Below are positions 10,101 to 17,087 of a DNA stretch of 32,827 nucleotides, one piece after another. Source of the DNA: Caballeronia sp. (lineage in GTDB: Bacteria; Pseudomonadota; Gammaproteobacteria; Burkholderiales; Burkholderiaceae); assembly GCF_028292365.1 (NCBI RefSeq), contig NZ_JAQGMM010000091.1, forward strand, positions 1-32,827. The letters run 5' to 3'. The notes under the pieces are model-generated. The model searched no databases. It saw only the letters and a list, made by a program, of their open reading frames with translations, and was not told the DNA's origin. How positions within the stretch are numbered: position 1 is the stretch's first letter; every line of letters starts with the position of its first letter. A program made the translations under genes and the position numbers.

Positions 10101-13100
10101 CTGTCCCCGTGCCGCCGCTCAGCGTGCTCACTTCGATACCCGGCAGCTCAACTTGCGAGCGCGGCTCTGCGCCGTAATTGAACATCACCTGGAACAGCGG
10201 CGTATGCGCGATGCTGCGTTGTGGCTGCAGCAGTTCGACGAGCTTCGCAAACGGCACGCCGGCATGCGCCTGCGCGCCCACCATCCGGTCGCGTACCTCG
10301 GCCAACAACGCGCTGAATGGTTCGGTCCGGCGCGTGGCCATGCGGACCACCAGCGTGTTAACGAAGAAGCCTATTAGCGGCTCAGTTTCAAGGCGGTCGC
10401 GGCCTGCAACCGGGACGCCGACGCGGACGTCGTCCTGTGCGCCATAGCCTTGCAGCAGCGTCCCGAACGCGGCCAGCAAGGTCATGAAACGCGTGGCGCC
10501 GTGCTCGCGGGAGCGTTGATCAAGCGCATCGGCCAGCCCAGCGCCGATCGATCGCTCAACGACCGCGCCCGCATTGCTACGCACTCCACGACATACCCGG
10601 TCGACAGGCAACGCAAGCAGCGGTTGTTCGCCGCCGAGCTCTTGCTGCCAGTACGCGTAGTGGGTATCGAGTGCGGCTTCGTTGCGAGGGTTACGCTGCC
10701 ATAGCGCATAGTCACCGTACTGGATCGGCAGAGGCGCGAGATCAGCCGCTTCGTTGCGGATCGCCGCGCGATACAACTTCGAGAACTCGCGCAGCAGGAT
10801 GCCTTGCGACCACGCATCCGATACAACATGAGGCATCGCGAAATGCAGGACGGTCTCGTTCTGAGCACGTGCCAGCAACGTGACGCGCAGCATGGGCCCA
10901 TGTTCGAGATCGAAGGGCTCGCGGCCCAATTCAAGCAAGCGCACGTCAAGTTCGTCCTGACCCACGACGCTTTCTTCATGCCAGCCATAGAGCGCTTGAG
11001 GGCTATCAAGTGCGGCGTTATCGACTACTTGCCACGGTTGTCCATCCTCTTCGACAAAACGCATACGCAGGCTTTCGTGTCGCTCGAGCAAGCGATCAAG
11101 TGCTCCGCGTATGGCTTGCCGGTCGAGCGCGCCGCTCAAGTTGACGGCGCCCGTAATCGTGTATGCGGCGCTGTCCGGTTCGAGCTTCCATAGAAACCAC
11201 AATCGCTCCTGCTCATGGGTCAGCGGAATGCGAGCCGCAGACTCGCGCGGCAAAATGACGTCTGCCGCACGCGCCTCGTGCAACGCCAGTTCGGCCGCCA
11301 GACTTTCAAGAACCGGATGCAGGAACAGCGTCTGCAGCGAGACATCGCGGCCGAGTTCCTGACGAATCCGCGATGCCACCCGCATCAGCAACAAGGAGTG
11401 GCCGCCGACCTCGAAGAAATTGTCGGTCATGCTCAGACCGTCACGGCCCAGCACCGACTGCCAGATCGCCAGCAACGCGGCTTCCAACTCCGTACGCGGC
11501 GCAATGCGCTGGCGCGCCAGTTCCACGCCCGGTTCGGGCAGCGCCGCGCGATCCACCTTGCCGTTCTGCATCAGCGGCAAGTGCTCCATCCACACCAAGG
11601 CCGATGGCACCATGTAACCCGGCAGACGGCTCTGCAGGATGCGACGGACCGTGGCGTCGTCGGCGTCGCCCACCACGTAGCCCACGAGCCGTTTCGCATC
11701 GCCTTCGCCGCGCAACGCGGCTGCCGCCGCCTGCACGCCGGGCGCTTCGCGCAGCACCGCTTCGATCTCGCCGAGCTCTATGCGATAACCGCGCAATTTC
11801 ACTTGCTGGTCCATCCGCCCGAGGAAGTCGATGCTGCCGTCCGCGCGGCGGCGGCACAGATCGCCAGTCCGATACACCCGGCTGCCGGACGGTCCATTCG
11901 GATCAGGAACAAAACGCTCCGCGGTCAGCCCGCCACGCCCGAGATAACCTCGCGCAAGCGTATGGCCGCCAATGCACAATTCGCCTAGCGCGCCGGCCGG
12001 CGCCTCGTTGCCGTCGGCATCGCAGACGTGAACCGAGCGCGACGGATAAGGACCGCCAATCGATACGATCGCCTGGTCCTCGTCCTGAGCGCACGTTTCG
12101 CGATACATGCAAGCGATGGTCGTTTCGGTCGGACCGTACAAGTTGTCGAGCCGGATAGACCCAAGCGGACCGTTGCGCCATTGCCGCAACGCGTCGCCGG
12201 GTAATCCTTCACCTCCCACCGTGATCTGCCGCAATGCCGCAAGCGTTGCAACCGGCGGCGGTTCCCGCAACCACTGCTGCCAGTAAGCCGTCGGGATGCG
12301 CGCGAACGTCACCTTCTCCTCGATCAGATGACGGCTCGTGGTCTCAGGGTCCCAAAGCTGCGGGCCGCGCATCTCGACCTGACCGCCGCTCAGCAGCGCC
12401 GGCAAAAGTTCGTGCAGGGCGACGTCGAAATTGATCGTCGATGATTGCAGCACCTTGTCGGCTGCACCAATGCGATACGTGCCGATGAAGTCGTCGAGAT
12501 GCTGGCTCAGGGTGCCATGATTGATCGCCACGCCCTTTGGACGCCCCGTCGAACCCGAGGTGTAGATGACATAGGCGAGTTGTGCTGGATGAATGGGTGC
12601 AATGAACGCGGCATCGGCTTCGGCATCGTCTTGCAGCGGCCGGTCATCGGCGACATGGATCGGCTCGCGATCACGCAGCAATCCGCCCAGGCGCTCAAGG
12701 CCCGTACGGTCGACCAGCACTCGCACGATCCCTGCGTCGTCGAGCATCGCCGCGAGTCGTTCAAGCGGATAGGCCGGATCGAGCGGCACGAATGCAGCAC
12801 CTGACTTCAGCACGCCAAGCACCCCCGCAGCTAGCGCGGTCGAGCGTTCGACACACAAGCCGATGCACTCATCGGGACGAACGCCGAGGCGATTCAAGCG
12901 GCGTGCAATACGATTCGTCCAGCGCTCGAGTTCACCATACGAAAGCCGGTCACCCTCGCAATGAAGCGCAGGCGCAAGCGGATGTTTCGATGCCTGCCGG
13001 CTAAAATCCCCCCCGACCGGTTCGAATACCGTGCTTGCCACAGGCTTATTCGGCACGCCATAAGTACCCGCGCGGCTTAGTGCAATCTGCGCGAGCGGCT

Positions 13101-15429
13101 GGTCCGCTGCCGCACTCACTTGCCCCAGGATCTCGACGTAGTGCTCAAGCATCTGCCCGACGATGGTTTCATCGAACAGGTCCGCCGCATAGTTGAACGA
13201 CAGGCGCAGTTCATCGTCGCGCTCGACGGCGTTCAGCACCAGATCAAAGCGTGCCGTCGGCACATGGTTCGCCACCTCCGACACTCGCAGTCCCGCCACG
13301 CTGATATCCGTGTGCTGCACACGCGTGTGATTGAACATCACCTGGAACAGCGGCGTCTGCCCGATGCTGCGCTCAGGTTGCAGCGCCTCGACAAGTTGTG
13401 CAAACGGCAGTGCATCATGACGATGCGCTTCAAGCACACGCTCATGAAGCTGGGCAAGCAAGGTCCCGAACGACGCAACGCTTGCCAGGTCTGCACGGAT
13501 CACCAGCGTGTTGACGAAGAAGCCGATCACCCGCTCCGTTTCCAGCCGGTTGCGTCCTGCAACCGGCACGCCGATCCGCACGTCCTTCTGGCCGCTGTAA
13601 CGCGCGAGCAGGACCGCGTATGCCGAGAGCAACATCGTGAACAGCGTCGTTTGGCGGCTCGCTGCCGCTTGCTTGAGCGACCGGGCAAGCCCCGAGTCCA
13701 GCGTGACTTTCACGCGCGCGCCCCGCGCGTTGCGCGTCGTCTGAATGCCCGTGCGACTCTTCGCAATCGGCAGTTCAAGCGCTGGCTGCGTCCCGCCCAA
13801 CTGCTTGATCCAATATGCAAGATGCGGATTGTTCTTGTCGTCGCCCAACCACTCTTTCTGCCAGGCGGCGTAATCGCCGTACTGCACAGTCAACGGTTCC
13901 GCCACCGGCGCCGCTGCCTTGCTTAGCTGTTCGTATGCCGCGATGAACTCATCGAGTAAAAGCTTGACCGATGCGTGATCGGAGATGATGTGATGCATCG
14001 ACACATGCAATACGTGAGAGCCGGCCGTTTCACTCAGCAACGCGACGCGCAAGAGCGGCCCGCGCGTGAGGTCGAACGGCTCCAGCGACAACGCCTGCAA
14101 GCGGCCTTCAAGCGGGCTGGCACCGGCTGAATCGATATCAGTCCAACCGTAGCCAGTTTCACCCACGACCTGCCATGCCTGGCCATCGGATTCAACAAAA
14201 CGCGTCCGCAAAACTTCGTGCCGCTGAACCACGTGAGCGAGCGCGCCACGCAACTTGTCGATGTGCAGCGTCCCTTCGAGCCTCAACGCGCCCGACAGGT
14301 TATAGCTCGCGTCATCCGGATCAAGTTGCCACAGGAACCACAACCGCTCTTGCGCGGACGATAGCGGAAAGCGCTCTGAACGCCCTCCAAACGCGACGAT
14401 GGGCAACTGCTCGCCCGACATACCGCGCTCACGCAAACGCAAGCGAAACGCCTCGCGTTTTTCCGGCGGCAAACTTGCATATGTTTGAGCGACAGCTTGC
14501 AGGCCGCCTGCCGCGGGCTTTGTGCCTTGTGGATTGAGTATTGCGACTTCCGGCTTCACGGCAACCGCCTCTTCCACATTCTTGCGAGCCTGCCGCTTCA
14601 GGAACGGACAGGCATCCTGCGCAGCAACGTTATGGTCGTCGAGGAAATACTGCTTCCACTCGAGATTGCCTGCATCGCCGTAGAAACCCAGGTCCGGATG
14701 CGCAGGGGTTTCGTCCCACGTCTCCAGGCGCTTGCGAACCTGATTGCGCGCCTCGCGGCCTATGACCTTGTTGGTGATCGTATCGACAAATACGCTGCGC
14801 GGCTGGAACAACAGCACCATGCCCGCGCCGAGGTTGCGGCTGTGGCGCAGCTTGAACGAGGGACATGCGCAGACCACGAACATCTCCACGCCCGCGAACG
14901 AAAATTCCCACTCTTCATGCGACGGCTCGGGCTGCTGATCCGCAGCTGGATCAGGGTCGACATTGTGAAGATGCTGGAGCGTCTTCCAGAATAGTTCGTG
15001 ATACTCATCGTGTGAAAGCGGAACGGTGTCCGGCTCGAAGAACACCGCGATGTTGTTCTTGCGATACTGCGGCAGTGAAGCAAGTTCCGCGAAAGTCTGC
15101 ATGGTCGCGGGCAGATCGCGGATGTCTTTCTCTTTGCCGCTGACGAACGAGTAGAACATCTCGCCGCGCCGTTCCGCCGTCGTACCGAAGAAGCACGGAT
15201 AGGCCGGATGCATCACCTGCTCGCGCAAGGTCTCATACGAGGCATCGAGCCAATGCGGCAGATCGATTTCAGCACCGATCAAGCGGCCCGCGATGATGCG
15301 GCTTTTCCAGTCGCCCGGATCGAACTCGCGCGCAGAGTTCGCGGAGCTTACGGCGTTCGCCGCATCAAGCGATTTCACCGGCTTGGCGGGATTTTGCTGC
15401 GTCGTCTCTTCGTTTGTCAGCATCTTCAT
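4162..15429 (-). CDS. NRPS with N-terminal YqcI/YcgG N-oxygenase-like domain: YqcI-CAT-CAT-CAT-TE
   Basis: Uninterrupted 3,755-residue protein. Residues 35-285 are a YqcI/YcgG-family domain (HPAYPCFFGT at 74-83, CACPSF at 187-192, terminal CPF at 274-276); the characterised relative GntA is a haem-dependent N-hydroxylase. Then follow C1 352-790 (HHIISDH), A1 800-1300, T1 Ser1345, C2 1400-1845, A2 1855-2345, T2 Ser2390, C3 2450-2890 (HHIISDA), A3 2900-3395, T3 Ser3439 and a thioesterase 3497-3750 (GWSVGG, Ser3569; Asp3596; His near 3720). Pockets read by alignment to GrsA: A1 D-V-H-R-I-V-L-I-A, A2 D-I-L-Q-L-G-M-I-W (glycine type), A3 D-V-H-R-I-V-L-V-A. A1 and A3 therefore probably load the same unusual amino acid around a Gly. 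No epimerisation domain is visible. C2 has PHVVSD, so the first His of HHxxxD is replaced while the second is kept. A second ATG at 15423 has better spacing (7 nt) from the GAGAGG ribosome site and may be the true start. It likely completes and releases the siderophore chain. Confidence 0.97.
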   Translation of the reverse strand: MKMLTNEETTQQNPAKPVKSLDAANAVSSANSAREFDPGDWKSRIIAGRLIGAEIDLPHWLDASYETLREQVMHPAYPCFFGTTAERRGEMFYSFVSGKEKDIRDLPATMQTFAELASLPQYRKNNIAVFFEPDTVPLSHDEYHELFWKTLQHLHNVDPDPAADQQPEPSHEEWEFSFAGVEMFVVCACPSFKLRHSRNLGAGMVLLFQPRSVFVDTITNKVIGREARNQVRKRLETWDETPAHPDLGFYGDAGNLEWKQYFLDDHNVAAQDACPFLKRQARKNVEEAVAVKPEVAILNPQGTKPAAGGLQAVAQTYASLPPEKREAFRLRLRERGMSGEQLPIVAFGGRSERFPLSSAQERLWFLWQLDPDDASYNLSGALRLEGTLHIDKLRGALAHVVQRHEVLRTRFVESDGQAWQVVGETGYGWTDIDSAGASPLEGRLQALSLEPFDLTRGPLLRVALLSETAGSHVLHVSMHHIISDHASVKLLLDEFIAAYEQLSKAAAPVAEPLTVQYGDYAAWQKEWLGDDKNNPHLAYWIKQLGGTQPALELPIAKSRTGIQTTRNARGARVKVTLDSGLARSLKQAAASRQTTLFTMLLSAYAVLLARYSGQKDVRIGVPVAGRNRLETERVIGFFVNTLVIRADLASVASFGTLLAQLHERVLEAHRHDALPFAQLVEALQPERSIGQTPLFQVMFNHTRVQHTDISVAGLRVSEVANHVPTARFDLVLNAVERDDELRLSFNYAADLFDETIVGQMLEHYVEILGQVSAAADQPLAQIALSRAGTYGVPNKPVASTVFEPVGGDFSRQASKHPLAPALHCEGDRLSYGELERWTNRIARRLNRLGVRPDECIGLCVERSTALAAGVLGVLKSGAAFVPLDPAYPLERLAAMLDDAGIVRVLVDRTGLERLGGLLRDREPIHVADDRPLQDDAEADAAFIAPIHPAQLAYVIYTSGSTGRPKGVAINHGTLSQHLDDFIGTYRIGAADKVLQSSTINFDVALHELLPALLSGGQVEMRGPQLWDPETTSRHLIEEKVTFARIPTAYWQQWLREPPPVATLAALRQITVGGEGLPGDALRQWRNGPLGSIRLDNLYGPTETTIACMYRETCAQDEDQAIVSIGGPYPSRSVHVCDADGNEAPAGALGELCIGGHTLARGYLGRGGLTAERFVPDPNGPSGSRVYRTGDLCRRRADGSIDFLGRMDQQVKLRGYRIELGEIEAVLREAPGVQAAAAALRGEGDAKRLVGYVVGDADDATVRRILQSRLPGYMVPSALVWMEHLPLMQNGKVDRAALPEPGVELARQRIAPRTELEAALLAIWQSVLGRDGLSMTDNFFEVGGHSLLLMRVASRIRQELGRDVSLQTLFLHPVLESLAAELALHEARAADVILPRESAARIPLTHEQERLWFLWKLEPDSAAYTITGAVNLSGALDRQAIRGALDRLLERHESLRMRFVEEDGQPWQVVDNAALDSPQALYGWHEESVVGQDELDVRLLELGREPFDLEHGPMLRVTLLARAQNETVLHFAMPHVVSDAWSQGILLREFSKLYRAAIRNEAADLAPLPIQYGDYALWQRNPRNEAALDTHYAYWQQELGGEQPLLALPVDRVCRGVRSNAGAVVERSIGAGLADALDQRSREHGATRFMTLLAAFGTLLQGYGAQDDVRVGVPVAGRDRLETEPLIGFFVNTLVVRMATRRTEPFSALLAEVRDRMVGAQAHAGVPFAKLVELLQPQRSIAHTPLFQVMFNYGAEPRSQVELPGIEVSTLSGGTGTVQFDLSLDVSVNEAGLKLALTYATDLFDPATASRLLDSYVAVLETVASQPDTRAVPLLGDRQQQQLLAWGRNDQTFAQAEPVHHLFERQAMKTPDAIALVFAEQTLTYRELDERANRLAHKLLRLGVRPEVKVGIGLERSVEMVVGLLAVLKAGGAYVPLDPQYPAERLAYMMAHGGVRLLLTQSAITQRFSTLPTLTLDTLNLDDEPSHKPHVDVHGHNLAYVIYTSGSTGQPKGVMVHHHALSHFIHSMQAKPGLAADDVLVAVTSLSFDIAALELYLPLVVGARIVLATREVARDGAALARLVQDSKATVLQSTPAGWRLLRAGGWPQTPLVRFKGLCGGEALQPDLAHDLNEQGVELWNMYGPTETTIWSTAGRVLDATPVLGSPVAGTQLYVLDSSMALVPPNVPGELYLGGVGLARGYIGQGGLTSERFVADPFNGNGARLYRTGDLVKWRADGHLEYLGRIDHQVKIRGFRIELGEVEAQLLAQPEVGEAIVAAHEGTGGARLVAYVSRRVGQHADAATLAGRLREKLIAVLPEYMVPGLIVVMDRLPLNTNGKVDRHALPLPEQTERIWEAPKGEIERVIAGVWQDVLRVERIGRHDNFFELGGQSLLALRAVAALREALNVELPVQKLFAYPALADLARTIEQGALGAMPGSAVVLSSRPNGMLSIPLSPAQERLWFFSRLSPQSPAYNLAGAVKLEGALDRDILRQAVSALVARHESLRTRFVEVDGVAMQQVDVVEPGWSVLDLEDVPQESRARRVTDTVNAISRAPFSLEQGPLFRVTLIRLGDCEHVLHFVTHHIISDAWSSRIILDEFSRLYTAIRQGRTHELAPLPVQYADYALWQNGAEQQARADAELMFWRERLGGELTALELPFDRSPPASRNQSGARVDVRLAAPVIDAVKEQSRRHQATPFMVLLAAFDVLLARYSGQADIRVGVPVAGRDRLETQSLIGFFVNTLVIRTEMAGLDTIETLLGHVRERVLEAQAHQDVPFARVVDALNPGRSLAHTPLFSVMFNYDHGTEGEGLSLPGLRVSPIATSTGTARFDLVLSVRERRDGITVSLNYARDVFDAQTVERMLGHYVSLLEQIATNDHAYLAELVLDPEGSRPALSNHSFMPVGERIAAQARRQPQARAVHCEGARLSYGELDVWSNHIARALLARGMGSETRVGLCLTRSVGLVAAVVGVLRSGAAFVPLDPAYPADRLRTMINDAQLSCVLADAATFATCGPLFAGREVIDINALEPSSGHPLNASIHPEQLAYVIYTSGSTGRPKGVAISHVALSRHLDDFIGTYGIDASVVQLQSSTINFDVALHEMLPALMQGGQVEMRGPQLWDIQTTSRHLKDGRVTFARIPTAYWQQWLRTPLPLDDLSALRQITVGGEGLPGDALAQWRNGPLARIRLDNLYGPTETTVACMYRETRAVDTAQAIVSIGEPYGSRSVYVMDRHGNEAPVGALGELCIGGLTLARGYLDRPGLTAERFAPDPRMPGARLYRSGDLCRRRVDGSIDFLGRLDSQVKLRGFRIELGEIEAVLREAPGVQAAVASLNGEGEAKRIVGYVVGDRDQFDEAAVRRVLESRLPGYMVPSVLVWLESLPLMQNGKLDRAALPEPGDRKSAERTAPSTPLETQLLGIWQEVLERDDLGVTDNFFEAGGHSLLALKVLAKSAQSGLASLTLEALFQHATVRTLAAYLGARDSSGEPAANVVSMSERTDAPIVFAIHPASGLVADYRLLAAALDGVANVYGVQAPFYTEDWWPGDLSELAADYAARIRTVQPVGPYRLIGWSVGGVIATEVARVLARDGGEVPFVGLIDAHVPKAEDNREPGDEAPVTHEQMRTYRATDHELQKVLDDAGKKWPSMQGDLADVSTRALLSKVMLFQRHLGHIVRYTERAPLPVDLKLWWARHRPYRPAREATAMWSAHSTGWVSVVSEIDADHTHIVRHSDLFDDLARALTSSAASDHDHDRRPENLS
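5245..6717 (-). repeat. A3 adenylation-domain copy of a duplicated module
   Basis: Partner of the A1 copy at 11530-13032. The substrate pocket differs only at one conservative position (Val3197 here, Ile1105 in A1), so both probably bind the same substrate. The N-terminal parts of the two A domains are less alike than the core from the YVIYTSGSTG motif onward. Confidence 0.8.
11530..13032 (-). repeat. A1 adenylation-domain copy of a duplicated module
   Basis: This DNA encodes A1 of the large NRPS and closely matches the A3-encoding stretch at 5245-6717. Shared protein segments include QSSTINFDVALHE, RGPQLWD, FARIPTAYWQQWLR and ITVGGEGLPGDAL. The DNA is also near-identical in places, for example GTACA(A/G)GTTGTCGAGC around 12139 and 5861. 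A2 lies between them and is clearly different (glycine code). A recent duplication or gene conversion of a whole A domain is inferred. Confidence 0.8.
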
Positions 15430-15573
15430 TCCTCTCGTTCATCACCCGGCTTTGCACCCCAACTTCGCCCTGACGCTCTCGTGTCCGCGCTCGGCGCAAC
15501 ACAATTGACGGGCGAGCCGATACCGGCTCGGTCATGGGCGCTTGCCCTATCCGTGTTTTTTGTGGGGAGAACC

Positions 15574-15594
15574 GGTACCTTCGAGAGAGGTACC
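15574..15594 (-). other. Perfect 7-bp stem-loop in the gap before the large NRPS gene
   Basis: The 221-bp gap 15430-15650 between the cupin enzyme and the NRPS gene contains GGTACCT, a 7-nt spacer and AGGTACC, a perfect hairpin in the transcribed leader. No T-run follows on the minus strand, so it is not a standard intrinsic terminator. It could be an mRNA processing or stability element, or chance. I see no other gene in this gap; the NRPS ribosome site GAGAGG lies at its downstream end. Confidence 0.4.
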
Positions 15595-15650
15595 TGGACA
15601 GCGAAGCGCAACGCACTCCGCTGGATGCTGCTTGGTGCTGTTCAGCGCGG

Positions 15651-17087
15651 CTAGTGTGACGCCGGCGCCTTCACATCCAGCTCGGCAACGAGTGCCTGCA
15701 CCCAGTCGTCCGGGATGATCGGTTGGTGGTACGTGCACTCACCCGACACCACCGTCGAGCCATGCAGGCGACCATCGGGAATCAGGACCATGTCGCCTTC
15801 ATGCATCTTGAGCTGCATGCCGACGTTGCCCCAGAACAGCATGTCACCTTCCTGAATCGTGACGAGCCGATGGTCGTTATGCACATGCGTCGTCGAACAC
15901 ATTTCATGTGGCTCGATGAATGTCTCGCGGTCAATATCAGGGCACTCGGCATCAATCCGCTTGCTGATGCGGCGCGCAAACTCGCAGTATTGAGGGATCG
16001 CTCCAAGCCATTGCAACTGCTCGCCGAGATCCCAACGGCCGCGTTGCGCCAGACGTTCGCCCGCTACCGCACCCGACACGCATTGCTCGAACGCGGTATT
16101 GCCAAAGCGATCCGTCACGGTTTGCAGCGCGGTTGCAAAACGTCCGACCAACTCAACCTTGCGCGCTTCTGCTTCGCCAGGTCGCCGGCCCGCCGGCTGC
16201 AGCCACGCGCACGCACGCTCGAGGGCAAGACCGAAAGCCAGCCACTCGGCTTCGGCAGCAAACACCGCGCCGGTCAGCGCAAATGCGCGATCCGGACGCC
16301 GGGCGAGTGCATACAGCAGATTGGTTTTGGCCATGCTCGTCGGCAAATAGAACTGCCAGTACGCGTGCTGCTGACGTGTTACGCCGCAAGTAGCAGCTAC
16401 CCGATGCAGCAAGGCGTCGTCGGGAAGGTCACCTTCGAGTGTCGGCCACGCGTCTTGCGGCAACGCGTCGAAGTAACCGTTCGCCGTTGCCCGGGCCACC
16501 GCACGCCGCTTCGACGGCGCAAGCGCCCAGCGCTGGACCATGATGAAACGCAGCCCTTCTTCCAGATAGTCATTGCGCATCAGGCGCGCAAACGTTGTAT
16601 CCCAGAACGCGCTTTCATCGTCGATGATGCGTGCAAGCCGCGCACTCGCAGCGGCCACGCTTTCTCCTGCCGGCGACGCATTGCTCAGGTACGAAAGCGC
16701 ATAAGCTTCAAGGAACGGCGTGAGTCGTGCACCCAGCGTCCTGACGTCGTCGCGATAAAACTCCGTGAAGCGTTCCCAGTCCGCGGCCTCGCTGCTGCGT
16801 GGCATGCGCGCGACCTCCAGTTCGTAGATCGACAGCAGCGTGCGGTTCGACGCCAGCGACGGCAACCGGCTGACATTGTCGGCACGCACGGGCTTCATGA
16901 ACTTGAGGAATTCAAAATCTTCAGGGCGCAATGGCCGGCGATGATAGTCGTCGTCGAGCAGTAATTCATCAACGGTGGCGCTGCGAAACGGATGCGCGGT
17001 CGCGAACTGCCTGATCAACGTCACGAACTCTTCGCTTCGTCCGGCAAAGGGTTCGAAGTCGAACAGCGCAGGATAAGAAAACGTCAT
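15651..17087 (-). CDS. SznF/GrbE-like metalloenzyme: alpha-helical (haem-oxygenase-like) region plus C-terminal cupin
   Basis: 478 residues, close to the length of SznF, the N-nitrosating enzyme of streptozotocin synthesis. Residues 1 to about 350 are predicted helical, with QFYLPTS at 245-251 and GAVFAAEAEWLAFG at 273-286, resembling haem-oxygenase-like di-metal oxidases. Residues 390-460 form a cupin with THVHNDH (His401, His403, His406), Glu413 and LHG (His442). His401/His403/His442 have the same spacing as the three-His iron site I recall for the SznF cupin. I could not find the HxxxDxxH signature expected near residues 300-320, so the di-iron site is uncertain. The gene starts within the stop of the thioesterase gene (ATGA overlap), inside the siderophore operon. 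I infer that it oxidises an Arg-derived substrate to an N-N(O)OH ligand together with the YqcI domain of the next gene. An unrelated cupin oxidase is possible. Confidence 0.78.
   Translation of the reverse strand: MTFSYPALFDFEPFAGRSEEFVTLIRQFATAHPFRSATVDELLLDDDYHRRPLRPEDFEFLKFMKPVRADNVSRLPSLASNRTLLSIYELEVARMPRSSEAADWERFTEFYRDDVRTLGARLTPFLEAYALSYLSNASPAGESVAAASARLARIIDDESAFWDTTFARLMRNDYLEEGLRFIMVQRWALAPSKRRAVARATANGYFDALPQDAWPTLEGDLPDDALLHRVAATCGVTRQQHAYWQFYLPTSMAKTNLLYALARRPDRAFALTGAVFAAEAEWLAFGLALERACAWLQPAGRRPGEAEARKVELVGRFATALQTVTDRFGNTAFEQCVSGAVAGERLAQRGRWDLGEQLQWLGAIPQYCEFARRISKRIDAECPDIDRETFIEPHEMCSTTHVHNDHRLVTIQEGDMLFWGNVGMQLKMHEGDMVLIPDGRLHGSTVVSGECTYHQPIIPDDWVQALVAELDVKAPASH

Noticed and set aside
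15723-16964. 413-codon plus-strand frame opposite the cupin enzyme
   Set aside because: Antisense shadow of a gene with clear cupin motifs on the minus strand.
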